Part shown: one piece after another, positions 7,126 to 11,834 of the stretch
How positions within the stretch are numbered: position 1 is the first letter of the stretch
How the letters are laid out: each line of letters begins with the position of its first letter
Source of the DNA: Actinomycetes bacterium
Lineage (GTDB): Bacteria > Actinomycetota > Actinomycetes > Mycobacteriales > Micromonosporaceae
Direction: 5' to 3'
NCBI GenBank assembly: GCA_023402505.1
Contig: JAEYGD010000316.1
Coordinates: 1-11,834 of the forward strand
DNA: 11,834 nucleotides
Program-made: the position numbers and the translations under genes
The notes under the pieces: model-generated
The model's input: only the letters and a program-made list of their open reading frames with translations
Database searches by the model: none
What the model was told of the DNA's origin: nothing

Positions 7126-8820
7126 TTGAGCAGGCGCGGAGTGCACCGACTCACCCGGCACCGCGGCCCCCGACGTAAGGCGGCGCTTCTCGGCGTCGCC
7201 GCGACGACGGTGGTCGGCGGTCTGGTGGCAGGCATGATGCCGTTGCTGGCGGCCGACGACATGTCCGTGCGCGCGGTGGCCGACACGACGGCCACCTTCG
7301 TGTCGCAGGACGGCGACAACGGCGCCAAGTCCACCCTCGCCACCTGCCCGGCCCGCTGCGACGCGAACCCGCGCGGAGCCCGGGAGGCGGTCCTCCAGTT
7401 CGCGGTGACCACGCTGCCGGCGAACGCGGTCAACGTGCGGGCCACCCTGCGGCTGCACGCCTGGCAGAAGTTCGACGCCACGGTGACCGCGCACGCGTCC
7501 ACCCTGGACGCCCGCCTGGCCCGGCCCGCACCGGCGCCGGCCGGCCCGGCCGTCGACACGGTCACCGGCGTGCGTCCCGGCTTCAACGAGTGGGACGTTT
7601 CGGCCCTGGTCAAGGGGAACGGCCCGGTGACGGTGTCGCTGGCCCAGACCGGCCTGGAGACCCGCGTCTACTGGGCGTCGTCGGAGAACCGCAACGAGGA
7701 CCTGCGTCCCCGCCTGGTCCTGAGCTACGACGTCGCGAGCCGCCCGACCGCGGCCCCGAGCAGCGCCGCGCCGTCGCCGAGCCGGACGGTGGCCCCGACC
7801 ACCCCGCCGCCGTCGCCGAGCGCCAGCCCGACGAAGCCGTCGCCCAGCCCGACGGTGACCCAGTCGCCGCGCCCCGCCGACGGTTGCGGGAAGGTCTCGT
7901 CGAAGCTGGTGCCGTCCTGCGGCGCCTGGTGGGGGATGTACTCGCCGACGAACCCGGCGACCTGGGACCACGGCCGGGCGATCAGCGACGTCGAGGCGCA
8001 GGTCGGCCGCAAGTTCGACATCGTGCACCGCTACCACGACTTCTCCAACAGCGGCAACAACGGCGCCTTCCCGGACGCGTACGAGCAGCAGCAGATGCGT
8101 GAGGGCCGGCTGATGTTCTTCGCCTGGGAGACCCGGGTCTTCTCCTCGGGCACGGTGCTGACCTGGAAGGACGTGTACAGCGGCCGGCACGACGCGACCA
8201 TCGACGCGGTCGCCGGCCGGATCCGGGCCACCGGGGTGCCGGTGTTCATGGGCTTCGACCACGAGCCGGAGGACGAGCCCGCGAAGGGCAGCGACGCGGA
8301 CTTCGTGCGCGCGTGGCGGTACGTGCACGACCGGTTCGCCGCGGCCGGCGCGACCAACGCGGTCTGGGTGTGGACGATGATGGGCTGGTCCGGGCACTAC
8401 AGCCGGTACGCGGGCCTGTACCCGGGCGACCGTTACGTGGACTGGGTGGCGTGGGACCCGTACAACTTCCACGTCTGCAACGGCAGCACGGTCTGGAAGA
8501 GCCCGGCGACCACGGTCGGCAATTTCTACCGCTGGCTGGACGAGAACGGCATCGGGGCCGGTAAGCCGCGGATGCTCGCCGAGTTCGGCACCAACTTCAA
8601 CGCGGCCGACCCGCAGGCCAAGCGCCGGTGGTTCGAGGAGTTCCCGGCCGCGCTGAAGGCCCACCCGAAGATCAAGGCGGCGATCTACTTCAACTCGGCC
8701 GGCATGACGACGCGCACGAGCACCTGCGACATGACGATGAACCACGACTCCTCGGCCCTGGCCGGGTTCACCCGGGCGGGCCAGGACGCGTACCTGCGGC
8801 AACCCCTTCCGGGGCGCTGA
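7126..8820 (+). CDS. Secreted glycoside hydrolase: DNRLRE/CBM96-like domain + Pro/Ser linker + GH26-like catalytic domain
   Basis: This 564-aa exported protein starts at the TTG at 7126. A basic N-terminus (RR-rich, to about residue 20) and a hydrophobic stretch (about 21-42) form a signal peptide or anchor; an RRKAALLG segment leaves the Tat route open. Residues about 52-203 resemble DNRLRE/CBM96 beta-sandwiches: an ADTTATF opening, R.AVLQF, LP.NAVNVRATLRLHAW, then WDVSALV and RPRLVLSYDV. A Pro/Ser/Thr linker follows (about 206-250). The C-terminal domain (about 252-560) is GH26-like: the acid/base candidate E380 in GFDHEPED, a WRYVHDRF helix, YPGDRYVDWVAWDPYN, and the nucleophile candidate E486 in LAEFGTN. 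GH26 enzymes are known mainly as beta-mannanases, with some beta-1,3-xylanase and lichenase members, so the substrate here is not fixed. Its place before polysaccharide genes suggests action on the strain's own surface glycan. The fold calls are strong, the substrate unknown. Confidence 0.9.
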   Translation: MSRRGVHRLTRHRGPRRKAALLGVAATTVVGGLVAGMMPLLAADDMSVRAVADTTATFVSQDGDNGAKSTLATCPARCDANPRGAREAVLQFAVTTLPANAVNVRATLRLHAWQKFDATVTAHASTLDARLARPAPAPAGPAVDTVTGVRPGFNEWDVSALVKGNGPVTVSLAQTGLETRVYWASSENRNEDLRPRLVLSYDVASRPTAAPSSAAPSPSRTVAPTTPPPSPSASPTKPSPSPTVTQSPRPADGCGKVSSKLVPSCGAWWGMYSPTNPATWDHGRAISDVEAQVGRKFDIVHRYHDFSNSGNNGAFPDAYEQQQMREGRLMFFAWETRVFSSGTVLTWKDVYSGRHDATIDAVAGRIRATGVPVFMGFDHEPEDEPAKGSDADFVRAWRYVHDRFAAAGATNAVWVWTMMGWSGHYSRYAGLYPGDRYVDWVAWDPYNFHVCNGSTVWKSPATTVGNFYRWLDENGIGAGKPRMLAEFGTNFNAADPQAKRRWFEEFPAALKAHPKIKAAIYFNSAGMTTRTSTCDMTMNHDSSALAGFTRAGQDAYLRQPLPGR

Positions 8821-8846
8821 GGCCGTCCACTGAGGGACTCGGGCCG

Positions 8847-8904
8847 CGACGGCGGCGGGGTACCGGAGGAGAGTCGGACATCCGACCCGGTACGCTCGCC
8901 GTCG
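8847..8904 (+). terminator. Compound three-segment stem-loop after the GH26-like gene
   Basis: Three nested complementary arms share one axis: CGACGGCG (8847-8854) with CGCCGTCG (8897-8904), GTACCGG (8860-8866) with CCGGTAC (8887-8893), and GTCGGA (8873-8878) with TCCGAC (8881-8886) around a CA loop. This gives 21 bp in all, with a 5/3-nt internal loop and a 6-nt purine bulge (AGGAGA, 8867-8872). It begins 26 bp after the hydrolase stop, so a terminator or mRNA-stabilising role is the simplest reading. No T-run follows. It overlaps a candidate -10 (TACGCT, 8891-8896) for the next gene. Confidence 0.45.
8891..8896 (+). promoter_or_regulatory. Candidate -10 (TACGCT) for the beta-propeller gene
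   Basis: TACGCT fits TAnnnT and is identical to the box proposed before the GH26-like gene at 7085-7090, which would suit co-regulation of the two secreted-protein genes. No -35 is visible 16-19 bp upstream. It would leave a leader of about 95 nt containing the overlapping hairpins at 8929-8956. Low certainty. Confidence 0.25.
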
Positions 8905-8928
8905 TCGCGTAGGGCCAGCGCCGCCCAA

Positions 8929-8956
8929 TCGGCGGATATCGCCGACCGGGGTCGGC
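8929..8956 (+). repeat. Two overlapping, mutually exclusive small hairpins in the propeller leader
   Basis: TCGGCG (8929-8934) can pair with CGCCGA (8940-8945). GCCGAC (8941-8946) can instead pair with GTCGGC (8951-8956). The shared bases 8941-8945 mean only one stem can form at a time. The second stem ends 31 bp before the GGAGG ribosome binding site (8988-8992). Short arms in GC-rich DNA make chance a real possibility. Confidence 0.35.
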
Positions 8957-8998
8957 AGGGCACGCTACGCGGGTTCTCATTCAGCTTGGAGGCGCAGC

Positions 8999-10981
8999 GT
9001 GCCCGAAGTCTCGCTCTCTCGGCGATCCGCCGGATTCCGCATCGGAGCGGCCGTGATCGGTCTGGTGACCGTCGCCGCCGCGGTGGCCGTACCGTCGACG
9101 GCGTCCGCCGCCGTGGTGCCGGCGCCCGAGACGCAGACCCTGGTGTCGGCCAATCCGGCCGACAACACCCCGCACGCCCGCGACGGCGAGGCCCGCGCGT
9201 TCGCGCAGGTCGGCTCGACGGTGTTCGTCGGTGGCAGCTTCACGCAGATCCGGCAGAACGCGAGCGCGGCCTGGAGCACCCAGCGCTACCTGTTCGCGTA
9301 CGACAAGGGCACCGGGACGATCTCGACGACCTTCCTGCCGGTCCTCGACGGCGCGGTGAACGCTCTCGTCGCCGGTCCGAACAACACGGTGATCGTGGGC
9401 GGGACGTTCAAGAACGTCAACGGCGTGTCCCGGAAGAACCTGGTGGCGGTCAACGCGACGACCGGCGAGATCGTCGACAGCTGGGTGGGCCGTTCCGACG
9501 GCGGCATGATCCGCGACATGGTGCGGCACGACAACTGGCTGTACCTGGCGGGCGCGTTCAACTGGATCAACGGCACCGCGCACTCCGGGCTGGCGCGGAT
9601 CAACTTCACCACCGGTGCCATCGACCCGGCCTTCGACATCAACGCCACGGTGGGGCGGCACGGCACCAGCTCGTACGCCTGGACCATCGACGTGACGCCG
9701 GACGGCAACACCCTCGTCGTCGGCGGCAACTTCACGCTGGTCAACGGCCAGTCGCGGAACCAGATGGCGCTGGTCGACCTCTCCGGCACGCCGAGCCTGA
9801 TCGACTGGAGCACCGAGAAGTTCGTGCCGCCGTGCGCGTCCCCGGCGACCTTCGTCCACTACGTGCAGGACGTGAAGTTCGGCGGTGACGGCACCTGGTT
9901 CGTCGTGGGCACCAACGGCGGCTCGGGTTGGCCGGCCGCGTACTGTGACGCGCTGGTGCGCTTCGAGACCGCGGCCCGCGGCAGCGGGCAGCTCGGCACC
10001 TGGGTCGACTACACCGGCAACGACACCATCACCTCGGTGGAGGTCGCCGACAACGTCATCTACCTCGGCGGGCACTTCCGCTGGCTGAACAACCCGAACG
10101 CCAGCGACCGCGCGGGCGCCGGGGCCATCGACCGGCTCGGCATCGCCGCCGTCACCCCGGCCACCGGCATGCCGATCAACTGGAACCCGCGCCGCAGTGG
10201 CGGTTCCTCGATGCCGCCGGGAACCAGCACGTGGGGTTCCACGGTGCCGGTGCTGTGGCGCGGCAGCGACGGGCTGTACTTCGGGCAGAACTCCGACGCC
10301 ATGGGCGGCGAGTACCACGGCCGGCTCGGCATGTTCCCGCTGTCCGGTGGCCGGACCGTCACGCCCCGGAATCCGTCGACGGCCAGCAGCGGCAACCTCT
10401 ACCTGGGCACCGGCGACGGCGAACTGGCCAAGGTGCCGTTCGACGGCACCGGCATCGGCGCACCGACCACGGTCAGCCAGCCGAACTACACGGCCGCCGG
10501 CGCCACGTGGGGGATGAACGACCGGATCTACTGGGCGCACACCGTCGCGGGCACCCCGAGCGGCAGCCGGATCGACATCTCGATGTTCAACGGCACCGTC
10601 GGCGCGCCGTGGGAGGCGTCCGGCTACAACGACTGGTTCAACGCGGCGAACATGACCGGCGCGTTCTTCCTCAACGGCCGGCTCTACTACACCCGCACCG
10701 GGGCGAACGCCCTCTACTACCGGTACTTCGAGCCGGACGGCAACTACCTGGGCGCCACCGAGTTCACCCTGCCCACCACCGGTGTGACATGGTCGTCGGT
10801 GCGCGGCATGGCCTGGGTCAGCGGCAAGATCGTGTACGGCAGCACCGACGGGTCGCTGCGCAGCGTCGCGTTCGACCCGGCGGCGGCGCCGGCCGTCGAC
10901 GGCGCCGGCAGCACCGTCGTCGCCCCGGCGAGCGCCGAACTGACCTGGTCCACCCCGCGGACGTTCTTCTCCGTGCGGTGA
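8999..10981 (+). CDS. Secreted beta-propeller-like protein with repeated GGxF motifs
   Basis: The 660-aa protein starts at the GTG at 8999, with GGAGG (8988-8992) 6 nt upstream. Residues 1-37 form a signal peptide: basic start, hydrophobic core (about 14-31) and a likely cleavage after ASA at 35-37. The mature part has blade-like repeats whose core is hydrophobic-GG-x-F followed by a VNG-like turn: GGSF 78-81, GGTF 134-137, AGAF 184-187, GGNF 242-245 and GGHF 357-360. Spacing is about 50-58 residues, with a degenerate blade near 301-310 (FVVGTNGGSG) filling the long gap. The second half continues with less regular blades (LYFGQN, LYLGTGDG, IYWAHT, LYYTRT, IVYGSTDG). C279 and C316 could form a disulfide. 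No catalytic motif, sortase signal or C-terminal membrane helix is seen, so I read it as a secreted binding or scaffold protein. It may resemble delta-60-repeat or other propeller families. Its neighbours suggest a role with surface polysaccharide. Function is not known. Confidence 0.88.
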   Translation: MPEVSLSRRSAGFRIGAAVIGLVTVAAAVAVPSTASAAVVPAPETQTLVSANPADNTPHARDGEARAFAQVGSTVFVGGSFTQIRQNASAAWSTQRYLFAYDKGTGTISTTFLPVLDGAVNALVAGPNNTVIVGGTFKNVNGVSRKNLVAVNATTGEIVDSWVGRSDGGMIRDMVRHDNWLYLAGAFNWINGTAHSGLARINFTTGAIDPAFDINATVGRHGTSSYAWTIDVTPDGNTLVVGGNFTLVNGQSRNQMALVDLSGTPSLIDWSTEKFVPPCASPATFVHYVQDVKFGGDGTWFVVGTNGGSGWPAAYCDALVRFETAARGSGQLGTWVDYTGNDTITSVEVADNVIYLGGHFRWLNNPNASDRAGAGAIDRLGIAAVTPATGMPINWNPRRSGGSSMPPGTSTWGSTVPVLWRGSDGLYFGQNSDAMGGEYHGRLGMFPLSGGRTVTPRNPSTASSGNLYLGTGDGELAKVPFDGTGIGAPTTVSQPNYTAAGATWGMNDRIYWAHTVAGTPSGSRIDISMFNGTVGAPWEASGYNDWFNAANMTGAFFLNGRLYYTRTGANALYYRYFEPDGNYLGATEFTLPTTGVTWSSVRGMAWVSGKIVYGSTDGSLRSVAFDPAAAPAVDGAGSTVVAPASAELTWSTPRTFFSVR

Positions 10982-11012
10982 CGCTCATCCGTCCGTGACG
11001 GGTGAGCGTCAC
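10978..11012 (+). repeat. Alternative stem overlapping the propeller stop codon
   Basis: GTGACGCTCA (10978-10987) is the exact reverse complement of TGAGCGTCAC (11003-11012). The left arm includes the TGA stop (10979-10981). This 10-bp stem competes with the 14-bp stem of the 10987-11020 inverted repeat and with the 11007-11034 palindrome, so the region can adopt at least three alternative pairings. Confidence 0.55.
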
Positions 11013-11035
11013 GGACGGATATCCGTCCGTGACGG
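10987..11035 (+). repeat. Tripartite 14-bp repeat (forward, reverse, forward) with a perfect 28-bp palindrome
   Basis: ATCCGTCCGTGACG occurs at 10987-11000, its exact reverse complement at 11007-11020, and a third direct copy at 11021-11034. The forward copies share one more base, G. Copies 1 and 2 form a 14-bp stem with a GGTGAG loop, which could terminate the propeller transcript. Copies 2 and 3 form a loop-less perfect 28-bp palindrome centred on 11020/11021, typical in form of a site for a dimeric regulator. The array starts 6 bp after the propeller stop and ends 9 bp before a candidate -10 (11044-11049). The repeats are plain in the sequence; the role is inferred. Confidence 0.85.
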
Positions 11036-11043
11036 AACATCGG

Positions 11044-11049
11044 TAGATT
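11044..11049 (+). promoter_or_regulatory. Candidate -10 (TAGATT) for the acyltransferase gene
   Basis: TAGATT matches four of six consensus positions and lies in the most A/T-rich stretch of the gap (about 11036-11053). The matching -35 position would fall inside the palindrome (about 11021-11027), with no clear TTGACA, so binding at the palindrome could block or replace -35 recognition. Low certainty. Confidence 0.3.
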
Positions 11050-11057
11050 GTTCGCGT

Positions 11058-11090
11058 TGGGCCGGCGGCGGATCCACCGTCGCCGGCCCA
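11058..11090 (+). terminator. GC-rich hairpin in the leader of the acyltransferase gene
   Basis: TGGGCCGGCG (11058-11067) pairs exactly with CGCCGGCCCA (11081-11090). The stem continues inward with one G-U and three G-C pairs (11068-11071 with 11077-11080) around an ATCCA loop, giving about 14 bp. It ends 9 nt before the GGAGG ribosome binding site (11100-11104). It may be a second terminator for the propeller transcript, an attenuator or a 5' stability element. No T-run follows. Confidence 0.5.
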
Positions 11091-11099
11091 TGGACGTGG

Positions 11100-11104
11100 G
11101 GAGG
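11100..11104 (+). promoter_or_regulatory. Ribosome binding site supporting a TTG start
   Basis: GGAGG, within a G-rich run from 11098 to 11106, lies 5 nt before the TTG at 11110. The nearby ATG at 11090 is out of frame, so TTG is the best start. Confidence 0.65.
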
Positions 11105-11109
11105 GGTCG

Positions 11110-11652
11110 TTGAGCGGCATCCGCCGTGGGCTCGCGGTGCGGGCGGTGTTCGCGGTGAAGCGCGGTTGGTACCGGTTGCGTTACCCCCGGCTGACCCTGG
11201 GTCGGGGTGTGGAGATCCGGGGCCGCGTCCGGCTGCGTCGCGGTGTCCGGGTGCACATCGGCGACCGGACCCGGATCAACAAGCTGGTCCGGTTCGCCGG
11301 GCCGGGCGAGGTCCGGGTCGGCGCCGACTGCCTGCTGAACGCCACCTGGATCGGCACCTGGACGTCGGTCACCATCGGTGACCGGTGCCTCCTGTCGGAC
11401 TGCGAGCTGCTCGACAACGACTTCCACAACCTGGCGCCCGAGCGGCGGCACGATCCGCCGACCCCGGCCTCACGGGCGCCGATCGTCGTCGAGGACAACG
11501 TCTGGATCGGCGCCCACGCGCTCGTGATGAAGGGCGTGCGGATCGGCCGGGACAGTGTCGTGGGCGCCGCGACCGTGGTGCGGACCGACGTCCCGCCCCG
11601 CGTCGTGGTCGTCGGAAACCCTCAACAGACAGTGAAGAAGTTCAATGACTGA
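11110..11652 (+). CDS. Acyltransferase of the left-handed beta-helix (hexapeptide repeat) family, WbbJ/NodL-like
   Basis: This 180-aa protein starts with TTG at 11110. A basic N-terminal helix (1-25) leads into hexapeptide-type turns ([LIV]-G-x-x-x-x pattern) such as LGRGVEIRGRVRL, VHIGDRTRI, VRVGADCLL and VTIGDRCLL. An inserted loop carries DNDFHNL (102-108), where H106 matches the catalytic His of maltose/galactoside-type O-acetyltransferases. More coils follow at 125-158 (VVEDNVWIGAHALVMKGVRI region), then the usual VVVVGNPQQTVKKF ending. Such enzymes move acetyl or other acyl groups from CoA to sugars, often in surface polysaccharide clusters. It is cytoplasmic, with no membrane helix. 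The next gene starts 8 nt before its stop (ATGACTGA), implying coupling and a shared pathway. Family call is strong; the acceptor is unknown. Confidence 0.93.
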   Translation: MSGIRRGLAVRAVFAVKRGWYRLRYPRLTLGRGVEIRGRVRLRRGVRVHIGDRTRINKLVRFAGPGEVRVGADCLLNATWIGTWTSVTIGDRCLLSDCELLDNDFHNLAPERRHDPPTPASRAPIVVEDNVWIGAHALVMKGVRIGRDSVVGAATVVRTDVPPRVVVVGNPQQTVKKFND

Positions 11653-11834
11653 CGCTCCTGGTGGTTCCTGGTCCGCCGACGCCGCTCCCGGCGGCGGGGG
11701 AGCACCAGGCCGCACGGTCACCCTGATCGACCTGCTCCGCGTGCCGCTGCACCGGATCCGTCTGGTGTCGGGTGTCGCCGCGCTCGGCCTGGCCGTCGCG
11801 CGCCGCGACGTGCTGGACGGGCCGCGCGCGGGGT
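11645..11834 (+). CDS. Partial gene: N-terminus of a probable Wzz/chain-length-determinant-like polysaccharide protein
   Basis: An ATG at 11645 opens a frame that stays open to the window end (63 complete codons). The first 22 residues are rich in Gly, Ala and Pro. Then comes TVTLIDLLRVPLHRIRLVSG (24-43), like the cytoplasmic lead of Wzz/GNVR proteins, which set polysaccharide chain length and usually open with a [TI]-x-D-[LY]-x-x-[LVI] run before a membrane helix. A hydrophobic stretch follows (about 40-52, LVSGVAALGLAVA) but turns charged early (RRDVLDG), so the first helix is short. The gene overlaps the acyltransferase by 8 nt, and GAAGAAG (11634-11640) is a weak ribosome binding site. 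The Wzz assignment rests on this short stretch and on context. That a coding frame is present is likely; the family is tentative. Confidence 0.6.
   Translation, partial: MTDAPGGSWSADAAPGGGGAPGRTVTLIDLLRVPLHRIRLVSGVAALGLAVARRDVLDGPRAG

Noticed and set aside
7735..7878. Repetitive CCGTCGCCGAGC-like DNA considered as a short tandem repeat
   Set aside because: It encodes the Pro/Ser/Thr linker of the hydrolase. The repetition follows from the amino acid composition and shows no regular unit or array.
7099..8928. Long - strand open frame opposite the GH26-like gene
   Set aside because: Arg/Val/Gly-rich antisense translation with no family features; the + strand has a signal peptide, linker and catalytic motifs.

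Overview
The window is high-GC, densely coded DNA with every supportable gene on the + strand. GTG and TTG starts, strong AGGAGG-type ribosome binding sites and the cluster DUF948 / DUF6167-like / alaS / ruvX / mltG / aroE point to a high-GC actinomycete. My best guess is Micromonosporaceae (Micromonospora-like). That is inferred from gene order and codon style; no marker gene proves it.

Region 1 (about 1-7035) is a conserved housekeeping block. A single-pass membrane protein with a six-cysteine outer domain (11-808, possibly cut by the left edge) is followed by a short gap with a candidate promoter. Then come two small membrane-anchored proteins (DUF948, 962-1423; DUF6167-like, 1456-1761), alanyl-tRNA synthetase (alaS, 1758-4436), the RuvX/YqgF pre-16S rRNA nuclease (4509-4970), the MltG-type endolytic transglycosylase (4967-6163) and shikimate dehydrogenase (aroE, 6163-7035). 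Stop/start overlaps at 1758-1761, 4967-4970 and 6163 suggest translational coupling. The one break is a perfect 32-nt palindrome between alaS and ruvX.

Region 2 (about 7036-11834) looks like the edge of an accessory cell-surface or exopolysaccharide locus. It holds a secreted two-domain protein (DNRLRE/CBM96-like domain, Pro/Ser linker, GH26-like glycoside hydrolase; 7126-8820), a secreted beta-propeller-like protein with recurring GGxF motifs (8999-10981), a left-handed beta-helix acyltransferase (11110-11652) and, overlapping it by 8 nt, the start of a gene whose N-terminus resembles Wzz/chain-length-determinant proteins (11645 to the window end). A working model is assembly and acylation of a surface polysaccharide, with a secreted hydrolase and a secreted propeller acting on or binding it outside the cell.

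The noncoding DNA of region 2 is unusually structured. The main example is a 14-bp element in forward/reverse/forward orientation (10987-11034), which includes a perfect 28-bp palindrome and can form three mutually exclusive stems. It sits between the propeller gene and the acyltransferase, next to a candidate promoter, and a second GC-rich hairpin follows at 11058-11090. A compound hairpin (8847-8904) and two overlapping hairpins (8929-8956) lie before the propeller gene. No tRNA, rRNA, CRISPR array, insertion sequence or riboswitch was recognised. No gene-free stretch exceeds 300 bases.
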